Assembly: GCA_910587255.1 (NCBI GenBank)
Contig: CAJUKT010000041.1
Coordinates: 1 to 43,342 of the forward strand
Length of the DNA stretch: 43,342 bases
Direction: 5' to 3'
Source of the DNA: an uncultured Oscillospiraceae bacterium
Lineage (GTDB): Bacteria; Bacillota; Clostridia; Oscillospirales; Oscillospiraceae
Shown here: piece by piece, positions 1 to 6,747 of the stretch
Layout: each line of letters begins with the position of its first letter
Numbering within the stretch: position 1 is the first letter of the stretch
Made by a program: the position numbers and the translations under genes
The notes under the pieces: model-generated
The model's database searches: none
What the model saw: only the letters and a program-made list of their open reading frames with translations
Told to the model about the DNA's origin: nothing

Positions 1-320
1 CTTTTGTCCTCGCTTTGGTCCAAGCTCCCCTGCGCGGCTATCCTCGCGCTTCTTGTCACGCTTGGATTGGCCGCGCGGCGGGTCGCTTTCCCTCCGACTC
101 GGACAAAAGCCGCCACCGCTGTGCGGCGGCTGGGCTTTTGCCCTCGCTTTGGTCCAAGCTCCCCTGCGCGGCTATCCTCGCGCTTCTTGTCACGCTTGGA
201 TTGGCCGCGCGGCGGGTCGCTTTCCCTCCGACTTGGACAAAACCCGCCACCGCTGTGCGGCGGCTGGGCTTTTGCCCTCGCTTTGGTCCAAGCTCCCCTG
301 CGCGGCTATCCTCGCGCTCA
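1..320 (-). repeat. Tandem array I of the ~135-bp GC-rich repeat, cut by the window edge
   Basis: About 2.4 copies of a 134-bp unit: the motif TCTTGTCACG recurs at 51 and 185, and flanking bases match almost perfectly. Read on the minus strand, the unit starts near AGCGCGAGGATAGCCGCGC and ends near GCGTGACA. Related units occur at 11008, 12449, 38695 and 39530. The array probably continues left of base 1. Its first bases touch the yitT stop codon at 318-320. Open frames across it in several phases are by-products of high GC and are not called genes. Function unknown. Confidence 0.85.
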
Positions 321-1172
321 TACCCGCATAAACCCCTTTCCAAAGATCTCGCTGGAGTTGGTCACCAGGATAAAGGCGTGGGGATCGGCGGACTTGAGGT
401 GCAGACGCAGCGCCACCGCCTGGGACCGGGACAGGGCGGTGAGCACGATCCACTTGGGCTCGTGGGTGTAGGCGCCCTCCGCCTTCCAGCAGGTGGCGGA
501 GCGGTTGAGGGTGTGGGTGATATAGTCGCACACCTGCTGGGGACAGGAGGTGACCGCCAGGAAGCTCTTGCGGCGGTTCAGCGACTCAATCACCGTGTCC
601 ACCACCACGGATTTCAGCACCAAGCCCAAGATAGAGTAGAGGCCAACCTCAATGCCCACAAAATACAGGGTGGAGGTGGCGATGAGCACGTCCACACACA
701 GCAGGGCGTTGCCGATGTCCATGCTGGAAAACCGTTTGAGGATCATGGCCAGGATGTCGGTGCCGCCGGTGGAGCTCTGCATATTGAACAGGATGGCCGA
801 GCCCAGGGAGGGGAGGATGACGGCAAAGAACAGCTCCAGGGTCTTCTGGTCCGTCAGGGGGGCGGACAGGGGGACGAGCCACTCGAGGGCGGACAGCATG
901 GCGGAAAACAGGATGGAGCAATAAATTGTGTTCAGCCCGAAGCTCTTGTCCAAAAACAGGAAGCCGATGGCCAGAAAGAGGATATTGATGACCGAGGTGA
1001 AGGTGGACGGGCTCACCGCCGGGACAATGGCGTTGAGGATGACCGCCAGGCCGGTGACGCCGCCGGTGCTGAAGTGGTTGGGGAACTTGAAAAAGTAGAC
1101 CCCCGCAGCCACCAGAAAGGTGCCCAGGGTGAGCAGGGGGAGTTGGCGCAAGGTCTGCTTGACGCGCTGCAT
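318..1172 (-). CDS. YitT family membrane protein (DUF161 + DUF2179)
   Basis: A 284-residue protein of the YitT/YpjC family, integral membrane proteins of Firmicutes with no settled biochemical role. The N-terminal 180 residues hold five or six hydrophobic segments with family-typical stretches (TGGVTGLAVILN near 37-48, SSTGGTDILA near 133-142). The last ~60 residues form a soluble DUF2179-like domain containing an ILVTNSSEIFGKGF-type ending. Length is normal for the family. The ATG at 1172 follows an AAGAAGG ribosome site. A promoter candidate at 1302-1330 would give a leader that contains parS-like site 1. The stop codon abuts tandem array I, and no ordinary terminator is visible. The family call is firm; the substrate is unknown. 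Confidence 0.88.
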   Translation of the reverse strand: MQRVKQTLRQLPLLTLGTFLVAAGVYFFKFPNHFSTGGVTGLAVILNAIVPAVSPSTFTSVINILFLAIGFLFLDKSFGLNTIYCSILFSAMLSALEWLVPLSAPLTDQKTLELFFAVILPSLGSAILFNMQSSTGGTDILAMILKRFSSMDIGNALLCVDVLIATSTLYFVGIEVGLYSILGLVLKSVVVDTVIESLNRRKSFLAVTSCPQQVCDYITHTLNRSATCWKAEGAYTHEPKWIVLTALSRSQAVALRLHLKSADPHAFILVTNSSEIFGKGFMRV

Positions 1173-1234
1173 GGCAAAAGCCTTCTTTCGGAGCGTTTTT
1201 GAGGGGACGGGCAGGGCCGCCGCAGAAGCGGGGG

Positions 1235-1250
1235 CGTTTCACGTGAAACG
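1235..1250. promoter_or_regulatory. parS: parS-like ParB/Spo0J site 1
   Basis: CGTTTCACGTGAAACG is a perfect 16-bp palindrome (18 bp with flanks). It differs from the Bacillus-type consensus TGTTNCACGTGAAACA only at the outer bases. It lies in the yitT-xpt divergent gap. Three further copies follow within 5.3 kb, which makes chance unlikely. Confidence 0.82.
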
Positions 1251-1301
1251 CTGCCCGGCGGGGCGCGCGGCCGGAGGCGGGAGCGTCCCAGCCGCCGCCC
1301 C

Positions 1302-1330
1302 ATTGTAGCAGAAAATATTGGGAAGGGCAA
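1302..1330 (-). promoter_or_regulatory. Candidate sigma-A promoter for yitT
   Basis: On the minus strand TTGCCC and TACAAT are separated by 17 bp, upstream of yitT. The inferred start of transcription is near 1295, so parS site 1 would be transcribed in the leader. Confidence 0.5.
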
Positions 1331-1351
1331 GAGGATTTTGCGGGAAAACGG

Positions 1352-1380
1352 TGGAAAAACGGCGGCGGTTTTGGTAGAAT
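1352..1380 (+). promoter_or_regulatory. Candidate sigma-A promoter for xpt
   Basis: TGGAAA, 17 bp, TAGAAT, about 25 bp upstream of the GTG start of xpt. The -10 is good (5/6) and the -35 weak (4/6). The leader would be very short, with no room for a purine riboswitch. Confidence 0.5.
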
Positions 1381-1409
1381 AGGGGCACAAACAGAAAGGG
1401 GAGAGGACT

Positions 1410-1979
1410 GTGCGGGAGCTGGAGGAGCGCATATGCCGGGACGGCATTGTGGAGGACGCAGAGGTGCTCAAGGTGGACAGCTTTCTCAACCACCAGATGG
1501 ACGTGGAGCTGTTCGGGGCCATGGGCCGGGAGTGGGCGCGGCTGTTCGCCGGGGAAGGGGTCAACAAGATTTTGACCATTGAGGCGTCGGGCATCGGCAT
1601 CGCCTGCGTGGCCGCGCAGCAGTTCGGCGTGCCGGTGGTGTTCGCCAAAAAGAGCCGCACCAAAAACATCGCCGGGGAGGTGTACCACACCGATGTGCCC
1701 TCCTTCACCCACGGGGGGAGCAGCACCGTCATTGTGTCCAAGCGGTTTTTGGGCCCGGCGGACCGGCTGCTGCTCATCGACGACTTTTTGGCCAACGGCG
1801 CGGCGCTGGAGGGGCTGATCGACCTGGCCCGCCAGGCCGGGGCGGCGGTGGCAGGGGCCGGGGTCGCCGTGGAGAAGGCGTTCCAGCCCGGCGGGGCGCG
1901 CATCCGCGCCGGCGGGGTCCGGGTGGAGGCCCTGGCCCGGATCAAGTCCATGTCGCCGGGCAGGATTGAATTTTGCTGA
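1410..1979 (+). CDS. xpt: Xanthine phosphoribosyltransferase
   Basis: This 189-residue enzyme transfers phosphoribose from PRPP to xanthine to give XMP (purine salvage, cytosol). Visible marks are the N-terminal VLKVDSFLNHQMD stretch typical of Xpt, TIEASGIGIA near residues 56-65, and the PRPP-binding loop LLLIDDFLANGAAL near 120-133. Length matches the family (~190). The GTG at 1410 follows AAAGGGGAG at a good distance. The gene stands alone: divergent from yitT, with a terminator hairpin just after it. In many Firmicutes xpt follows a guanine riboswitch; none is visible here. Confidence 0.93.
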   Translation: MRELEERICRDGIVEDAEVLKVDSFLNHQMDVELFGAMGREWARLFAGEGVNKILTIEASGIGIACVAAQQFGVPVVFAKKSRTKNIAGEVYHTDVPSFTHGGSSTVIVSKRFLGPADRLLLIDDFLANGAALEGLIDLARQAGAAVAGAGVAVEKAFQPGGARIRAGGVRVEALARIKSMSPGRIEFC

Positions 1980-1998
1980 AGCGCCCCATGCAGGGAAA

Positions 1999-2032
1999 AA
2001 GAAAATCGGAGCCCAAAGGCTCCGATTTTCTT
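1999..2032. terminator. Hairpin terminator between xpt and tadA
   Basis: A perfect stem AAGAAAATCGGAGC / GCTCCGATTTTCTT with a 6-nt loop. A-rich on one side and T-rich on the other, so it can serve xpt (+) and tadA (-). Confidence 0.8.
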
Positions 2033-2132
2033 GAGGATGGAGGATAGAATGAAAAAGAAAGGATTATCTCTTGCAAGTATTAAGATACCGCAGAGATATT
2101 TCAGAAGTTTGCGCTAAAGTGTTACAGCTTTG

Positions 2133-2585
2133 TTAAATCTTCCGCAGATTTTGGAAAAATTCCGTCAGCAGGGCCCGGCACTCCCCCTCCAGCAGGGGGC
2201 CGTATACCCGGGGGTGGTGGTTGAAGGGTTCGCAGAACAGGTTTAAAATAGACCCGCAGCAGCCGGATTTTTCCTCCTTTGCCCCGAAATACAGCTGGGA
2301 AATTCGGGAATTGATGATGGCCCCGGCGCACATGGGGCAGGGCTCCAGGGTGACGTACAGGGTGCAGCCCGTGAGCCGCCAGCTGCCCAGGGCGGCGCAG
2401 GCGTCGTTGATGGCCTCGATCTCCGCGTGGGCGGTGGCGCGGCTGTCCGCCTCCCGGCGGTTGCGGCCCCGGCCGATGACGGCCCCGCCGGGGGAGACGA
2501 CCACGCAGCCTACCGGGATATCGCCATCGGAAATACAGCCGCGGGCCAGGTCGATGGCCTGGCGCATATAGTCTTGATCCGTCAT
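2133..2585 (-). CDS. tadA: tRNA-specific adenosine deaminase
   Basis: A 150-residue zinc deaminase that converts wobble adenosine 34 of tRNA-Arg(ACG) to inosine. The catalytic HAE (H53, E55) and the zinc ligands in PCPMC (C83, C86) are present, as is the family ending with the FFQNLRK-type helix. Length fits TadA (150-170). The ATG at 2585 follows GGAAGGAAGG. In B. subtilis the SRP RNA gene and dnaX lie next to tadA; neither is visible here. A free cytidine or guanine deaminase is less likely, given the C-terminal helix and overall match to TadA. Confidence 0.92.
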   Translation of the reverse strand: MTDQDYMRQAIDLARGCISDGDIPVGCVVVSPGGAVIGRGRNRREADSRATAHAEIEAINDACAALGSWRLTGCTLYVTLEPCPMCAGAIINSRISQLYFGAKEEKSGCCGSILNLFCEPFNHHPRVYGPLLEGECRALLTEFFQNLRKI

Positions 2586-2637
2586 TGGATTACCTTCCTT
2601 CCTCTGTGGCCCCCTTGGGGGGCGCGCCTCCGGCGGG

Positions 2638-2669
2638 GGTTACTTTCTCTCACGCGAGAGAAAGTAACC
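2638..2669. repeat. 32-bp perfect palindrome
   Basis: GGTTACTTTCTCT and AGAGAAAGTAACC form a 13-bp inverted repeat around CACGCG, followed by AAAGAGCGCG. From memory, motifs of the type TACTTTCT...AGAAAGTAACCAAAG recur as small palindromic repeats in several bacterial phyla. Only this copy was found in the window. Confidence 0.7.
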
Positions 2670-2886
2670 AAAGAGCGCGCATAGGGGGGAACCCCCTATG
2701 TACCCCCGTCTCCCTTGGGAAACGTTGTGCCGGGGTTCCCGGCGCGCGGGGGCGGGACTGGCTTCTCCCCGATTGGTGCTGCCGCTTGTGTGTGGTTATG
2801 ATTGCTGGTGGTTCCCACGGTTCGCGCCTGCGTGGTGCGGCATAATTGCGGGGCGCGGTGGGGCGTGCACCCCTGCCGGTCCAAAA

Positions 2887-2902
2887 TGTTTCACGTGAAA
2901 CG
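2887..2902. promoter_or_regulatory. parS: parS-like ParB/Spo0J site 2
   Basis: TGTTTCACGTGAAACG matches the consensus TGTTNCACGTGAAACA at 15 of 16 positions. It lies downstream of the anti-sigma-like gene. Confidence 0.87.
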
Positions 2903-2933
2903 CGCCAGCCCCGCTTCGCTGGGGGGCCATAAG

Positions 2934-2964
2934 AATGGACTCCCCCAAGGCGGGGGAGTCCATT
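2934..2964. terminator. Terminator hairpin after the sigma/anti-sigma pair
   Basis: Stem AATGGACTCCCCC / GGGGGAGTCCATT, 13 bp, 5-nt loop, some 20 bp beyond the stop of the leftward gene at 2987. The tail is only moderately T-rich. Confidence 0.7.
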
Positions 2965-2986
2965 TTATCACAGGCCCAAAGAAAAG

Positions 2987-3706
2987 TCATCTATTACGGG
3001 CAAAAACTTGAGCCTCTTGTTCGCCCTTTTCGCACCAAGGTTGCCAAACGATCTTGACATCCTCCCAGTCATTGCTTTTGGAGAGAAGGGATTCATCGAG
3101 ATTGTCACCGTACGGCCACTCATACGCCACACCATCGTAGACGAAGTGAGTTACGCGGTGGTTATACCCATACGCGCTGTATCCGCCTTGGTTGGGGAGC
3201 TGCTGCCAAAGACACCAGCCGAAATCCTCCGAGGTGCCGCCGAGAATGAGAGAACTACTCAAGCCGGTCTCCGGGTCAGTGTGTTCGACGATATAGGGTG
3301 TTTCCATATCGATGCGGTCAGTGATATCGGTGCGCTCCCCGTTGAGCACCAGCCAGAGGCGGCCATCCTCCAGCACAAGGGGGTCCTCTGGGAAAGCGTT
3401 CCTCAAATCGTAATAGATATGTCGGTTTGGCCCGCTCGTCTCCACATCGGCCACCATGGTCCCGCCGGTGAAGAGCTGATAGGTCATCATGGGTAGGCCC
3501 GCCGCAACGCACAGCACCCCCACCGCCGCCAGTGCGGCCGCAATCAAAACTGTTTTCAGGTGCGGCCTGGGCCTCTTTTTCGCCGGTTCGGCCTGGGCCA
3601 GCACCCGCGCTTTCACCGCCTCCCGGTGGGCGGTTCCGCCCCCCTCGGGGAAAAACTCGGTATCCACATACTCATCCATCAGCTTGGAAATCTCCAGCCG
3701 CTTCAT
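2987..3706 (-). CDS. Membrane protein next to an ECF sigma factor, probable anti-sigma factor
   Basis: About 239 residues with no family I can name. A charged N-terminal ~50 residues is followed by one membrane segment (about 50-72, VLIAAALAAVGVLCVAAG) and an extracellular C-terminal domain of ~165 residues rich in W, Y, D and E. That single-span layout, and the fact that the gene begins inside the 3' end of the ECF sigma gene (~35 nt overlap), are what one expects of a cognate anti-sigma or sensor protein; this is inference. Two ATGs are possible, 3712 and 3706. The second has the better distance to GGAGGG and is used here. Base composition is somewhat less GC-rich than the neighbours. Confidence 0.6.
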   Translation of the reverse strand: MKRLEISKLMDEYVDTEFFPEGGGTAHREAVKARVLAQAEPAKKRPRPHLKTVLIAAALAAVGVLCVAAGLPMMTYQLFTGGTMVADVETSGPNRHIYYDLRNAFPEDPLVLEDGRLWLVLNGERTDITDRIDMETPYIVEHTDPETGLSSSLILGGTSEDFGWCLWQQLPNQGGYSAYGYNHRVTHFVYDGVAYEWPYGDNLDESLLSKSNDWEDVKIVWQPWCEKGEQEAQVFARNR

Positions 3707-4238
3707 ATCCATAGCCCTCCTGTTCCAAAATGGTTTTCAGCGTCTCCCGCCCCCGGCGCAGCCAGGTCTTGGCGGTGGACAGGTTCAGCCCCATGGCCAG
3801 CGCCGCCTCCCGCACCGTCTGGCCGTAGTAGTAGTGCCGGACAAAGAGCTCCCGCTGGGGCTTGTCCAGCCGGGACAGCGCCTGGTTGACAATGCGGGCG
3901 GTCTCCTTTTTGTCCAGCGCCCGGTCGGGGCCGTCTGTCTCCAAAAGCAGCGCGTCCTCCTCCAGGGGCAGGGACTCCCGGCGTGCCCGGAGGAGGTTGA
4001 ACGCCCGGTTGCGGGCCACCGCCCCCAGCCAGCCCTTCACCTGGCCGGGGCGCAGCTTGTTCCGGTTGTCCCAGGCGGCCAGGAATACGTCCGCCGTCAG
4101 CTCCTCCGCGTCCGCCGGGCGGCCCGGCAGAATGCGGGACGCGATGGAGGACACGTAGGGCGTGTATCGGTCCATCAGCGCCTCCAGGGCGGACAGCTCC
4201 CCCCGGCGCAGGGCCTTCACCAGCTGTTCTTCCGTCAA
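3672..4238 (-). CDS. ECF-type RNA polymerase sigma factor
   Basis: A 188-residue sigma-70 family factor of the extracytoplasmic-function type. Region 2 spans about 15-80 (LMDRYTPYVSSIASRIL, then AEELTADVFLAAW, the core-binding and -10 region). Region 4 spans about 120-170 (LDKPQRELFVRHYYYGQTVR followed by a helix-turn-helix ending in STAKTWLRRGRETLK). The frame stays open far upstream, but the TTG at 4238 sits 7 nt after a near-perfect GGAGGTGAT ribosome site and gives the normal ECF length. parS-like site 3 lies just upstream of that ribosome site. The gene overlaps the probable anti-sigma gene. Target promoters are unknown. Confidence 0.88.
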   Translation of the reverse strand: MTEEQLVKALRRGELSALEALMDRYTPYVSSIASRILPGRPADAEELTADVFLAAWDNRNKLRPGQVKGWLGAVARNRAFNLLRARRESLPLEEDALLLETDGPDRALDKKETARIVNQALSRLDKPQRELFVRHYYYGQTVREAALAMGLNLSTAKTWLRRGRETLKTILEQEGYGYEAAGDFQADG

Positions 4239-4253
4239 TGGATCACCTCCCAA

Positions 4254-4269
4254 TGTTTCACGTGAAACG
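4254..4269. promoter_or_regulatory. parS: parS-like ParB/Spo0J site 3
   Basis: TGTTTCACGTGAAACG (15/16 to consensus; 14-bp symmetric core) lies about 5 bp upstream of the ribosome site of the ECF sigma gene. ParB bound here could hinder its transcription or translation start; that is inference. Confidence 0.87.
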
Positions 4270-4435
4270 CGTCGGCGCAAGCTCAGCCGCTCTGCGGGGG
4301 GGTCCGCGGCCCCGTTGAAGAAGCTGTGCGCCGCCGCGCAGTTTGAAAAACGTTTTTCACCTATCATAACACGGAAGGGGGGAAAATGGTTTCAGCTTCT
4401 CAGCCGCCGCTCTCATATTTTGGCGCAAAAAAGAG

Positions 4436-4464
4436 AGGACAAGGGCGGGGGGACGGAGTATACT
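4436..4464 (+). promoter_or_regulatory. Candidate promoter for the AraC/GyrI regulator
   Basis: AGGACA, 17 bp, TATACT, ending 35 bp before the ATG. The -10 is good and the -35 moderate. Confidence 0.5.
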
Positions 4465-4499
4465 ATACCCAGTTGCGCAACAGAAAAGGAGCGAGGCAC

Positions 4500-5339
4500 A
4501 TGGAATGGATAGAGCGTCTGAACCGGGCTGTGGAGTACCTGGAGGAGCATTTGGAGGAGCCTGATCCGCGGGAGGCGGCGAAAATCGCCTGCTGCTCCCC
4601 CTACCACTTTCAGCGGATGTTCGGGCTGCTGGCGGGGGTCCCGCTGTCGGAGTACCTCCGCCGCCGGAAAATGTCCCGGGCGGCGGCGGACCTCCAGGGC
4701 GGGGAGCGGATTGTGGACGCGGCGGTGAAATACGGCTACAGCTCGCCCACCGCCTTCAACAGGGCCTTTCAGGCTGTCCACGGCCTGCCGCCCTCGGCGG
4801 CCAAAACGCCGGGGGCGGTGCTGAAAAGCTATCCGCCCCTGCGCTTCGCCATCACGGTACAAGGAGTGGAAAAAATGGAATATCGGATTGAAAAACGGGA
4901 CGCATTCCGCATTGTGGGGGTGTCCGCGCCCCTGGGAAAGGACATGGAGGAGAGCTTCCAGTATGTGCCCCAGCTTTGGGGCCGGGCGGCGGCGGACGGC
5001 ACCATCCCCCGGCTGGCGGCGCTGATGGACGGGGAGCCCCGGGGTATGCTGGGGGTGTGCGACGGGCTGGACAGCTCCAAGTATTATATCGCGGTGGCCT
5101 CCTCCGCCCCGGCGGGGGAGGGGCTGGAGGAGTATACCGTCCCCGCCTTCACCTGGGCGGTATTCCCCGGGAAGGGGGACACCGCCGCCGCCATCCAGGA
5201 GCTGGAGCGGCGGGTGGTGACGGAGTGGCTGCCCACCTCCGGCTACGAGTACGCCGAGGGGCCGGATGTGGAGGTCTATCTGGACCCGGAGTGCACGCGC
5301 TTTGAGGTGTGGATTCCCGTGGCCAAGGCAAAAGGGTGA
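4500..5339 (+). CDS. AraC family regulator with GyrI-like effector domain
   Basis: A 279-residue transcription factor. Residues ~1-100 form an AraC double helix-turn-helix (CCSPYHFQRMFGLLAGVPLS, then DAAVKYGYSSPTAFNRAFQ). Residues ~125-279 form a GyrI/SOUL-type ligand-binding domain of the Rob/BmrR/SbmC class, ending in the typical DVEVYLDPECTRFEVWIPV. Such proteins often sense cationic or hydrophobic compounds and control efflux genes, but no transporter is adjacent. The frame is open further upstream; the ATG at 4500 follows AAAGGAG and starts exactly at the HTH domain. A shared terminator follows. Confidence 0.88.
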   Translation: MEWIERLNRAVEYLEEHLEEPDPREAAKIACCSPYHFQRMFGLLAGVPLSEYLRRRKMSRAAADLQGGERIVDAAVKYGYSSPTAFNRAFQAVHGLPPSAAKTPGAVLKSYPPLRFAITVQGVEKMEYRIEKRDAFRIVGVSAPLGKDMEESFQYVPQLWGRAAADGTIPRLAALMDGEPRGMLGVCDGLDSSKYYIAVASSAPAGEGLEEYTVPAFTWAVFPGKGDTAAAIQELERRVVTEWLPTSGYEYAEGPDVEVYLDPECTRFEVWIPVAKAKG

Positions 5340-5342
5340 GAG

Positions 5343-5376
5343 AAAGCCCGCACGGCATAAGCCGTGCGGGCTTTTT
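5343..5376. terminator. Bidirectional terminator between araC-type gene and CoA-transferase
   Basis: Stem AAAGCCCGCACGGC / GCCGTGCGGGCTTT with a short ATAA-type loop and T5 on the plus side, A3 on the other. It lies between two convergent genes. Confidence 0.88.
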
Positions 5377-5391
5377 GCTGCTGGGTATGTA

Positions 5392-6732
5392 TCAGCGCTT
5401 GCTGCTCCTGCGCCAGATGCCCATTTTTTCGGCGCTGGCGATGAGCTCCTCCCGGAAGTCCGGGTGGGCGATGCTGATGATGCCCGCCGCCCGCTCCCAG
5501 GTGGACAGGCCCTTCAGGTTCACCATGCCGTACTCGGTGACCAGGTACTGCACGCAGGACCGGGGATCGGTGGCGATGGAGCCCTGGGTCAGGGTGGGGA
5601 CGATGCGGCTCTTCACCGTGCCGTCCTTGCCGGTGACGGTGGAGGACAGGCAGATGAAGCTCTTGCCGCCGTTGGACAGGTACGCGCCCATCACGAAATC
5701 CAGCTGGCCGCCGGTGCCGGAAATCTGCCGCAGGCCGGCGGACTCGGCGTTGACCTGCCCGAACAGGTCCAGGTCGATGGCGTTGTTGATGGAGATGAAG
5801 TTGTCCAGCTGGGCCAGCACCCGCACGTCGTTGGTGTAGTCCACCGGGGCGGCCATCACCTCCGGGTTACGGTTGACGTAGTCGTACAGCTTCTGGGTGC
5901 CCGCCGCAAAGGCGTACACCTGGCGGCCCTTGTCCAGGTTCTTGCGCCGCCCGGTGATCTTGCCCGCCAGGGCGATATCCACAAAGCCGTCCACGTACAT
6001 CTCGGTGTGGATGCCCAGGTCGGTGAGGTCGGACTGGGCGATCATGGAGCCCACCGCGTTGGGCATCCCGCCGATCCCCAGTTGGAGGCAGGCCCCGTTG
6101 GGGATGTGGGGGACGATGAGATTGGCCACCGCCTTGTCTACCTCCGAGGGCTCGCCGCCGCCGCCCAGCTGGGCGATGGGGGGATTGCCGCCCTCCACCA
6201 CGAAATCCACGTCTTTGATGTTGATCTCGCTGCCGGTGAGGCCGTACACCCAGGGCATGTTCCGGTTGACCTCCACAATAATGGTCTTGGCCTTGTCCAT
6301 CATGTCCGCCAGGTGGGAGGCCGCCAGGGCAAAGCTGAAGTTGCCGTGGGCGTCCATGGGGGTGGTCTGCACCATCACCACGTCCACATCCACGTTCTCC
6401 CGGTAAAACCGGGGCAGCTCGGAATAGCGGATGGGGGAGAAATAGCCCATGCCCTTGGAGATGATCTTACGGTCCACCCCGGAGCAGTGCCAGGCGTTCC
6501 ACGTGAAATGCTCCCCCGCGTCGTCCGCCTTGCAGATCTCGGGCATCCACATGGTAACGCCGCCCCGGACCTTCACGTCATACAGCTCGTCCTTGCGCGC
6601 CGCCAGGGCGGCGTCCAGGGCGACGGGGTGGTTGGTGCACCAGGTATAGTCCACCCAGTCGCCGGATTTGACCACCTTCACCGCCTCTTCAGCGGTGGTG
6701 AGTTTCTCTTTGTAAAGTGCCTGCCAGTCCAT
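5392..6732 (-). CDS. Butyryl-CoA:acetate CoA-transferase family (But / AbfT type)
   Basis: A 446-residue family I CoA-transferase. It should move CoA between an acyl-CoA (butyryl-CoA or 4-hydroxybutyryl-CoA) and acetate. Two halves of the AcH/4HBT CoA-transferase fold are visible: the N-terminal GDWVDYTWCT, PIRYSELPRFYRE and MDAHGNFSF stretches, and the C-terminal LQLGIGGMPNAV with the probable catalytic glutamate E244 in HTEMYVDG. Length matches the family (440-450). It lies 15 bp downstream of the thiolase gene, which favours a role in butyrate formation or short-chain acyl exchange. The exact acyl donor cannot be read from sequence alone. parS-like site 4 lies within the gene. Confidence 0.85.
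   Translation of the reverse strand: MDWQALYKEKLTTAEEAVKVVKSGDWVDYTWCTNHPVALDAALAARKDELYDVKVRGGVTMWMPEICKADDAGEHFTWNAWHCSGVDRKIISKGMGYFSPIRYSELPRFYRENVDVDVVMVQTTPMDAHGNFSFALAASHLADMMDKAKTIIVEVNRNMPWVYGLTGSEINIKDVDFVVEGGNPPIAQLGGGGEPSEVDKAVANLIVPHIPNGACLQLGIGGMPNAVGSMIAQSDLTDLGIHTEMYVDGFVDIALAGKITGRRKNLDKGRQVYAFAAGTQKLYDYVNRNPEVMAAPVDYTNDVRVLAQLDNFISINNAIDLDLFGQVNAESAGLRQISGTGGQLDFVMGAYLSNGGKSFICLSSTVTGKDGTVKSRIVPTLTQGSIATDPRSCVQYLVTEYGMVNLKGLSTWERAAGIISIAHPDFREELIASAEKMGIWRRSSKR
6495..6510. promoter_or_regulatory. parS: Weak parS-like site 4, inside a gene
   Basis: CGTTCCACGTGAAATG carries the intact CACGTG centre and 13 of 16 consensus positions. It falls in codons for the family-conserved HFTWNA stretch of the CoA-transferase, so part of the match may come from protein constraint. 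Less certain than the other three. Confidence 0.5.
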
Positions 6733-6747
6733 ATCAGACCCCTATTT

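Larger units (their letters stand above)
2586..2986. other. Gene-free intergenic region with palindromes
   Basis: About 400 bp between tadA and the anti-sigma-like gene. It holds a 32-bp palindrome (2638-2669), a second stem of G5/C5 type (2680-2700), parS-like site 2 (2887-2902) and a terminator hairpin (2934-2964). Small open frames on both strands lack ribosome sites and recognisable content, so none is called. Confidence 0.6.

Noticed and set aside
1..471. Small open frames within the repeat arrays (also at 12424-12706 and 39501-40076)
   Set aside because: Several frames on both strands stay open because the units lack stop codons at high GC; none has a ribosome site and the apparent proteins merely repeat the DNA unit.
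1173..1409. Guanine riboswitch upstream of xpt
   Set aside because: The predicted promoter leaves only about 25 nt before the start codon and no purine aptamer core is present in the gap.
1990..2132. SRP RNA gene next to tadA, as in Bacillus
   Set aside because: The AT-rich stretch lacks the conserved SRP Alu and S-domain motifs.
2585..3011. Short open frames in the gap between tadA and the anti-sigma-like gene
   Set aside because: Mutually overlapping on both strands, running through palindromes and the parS site, without ribosome sites.
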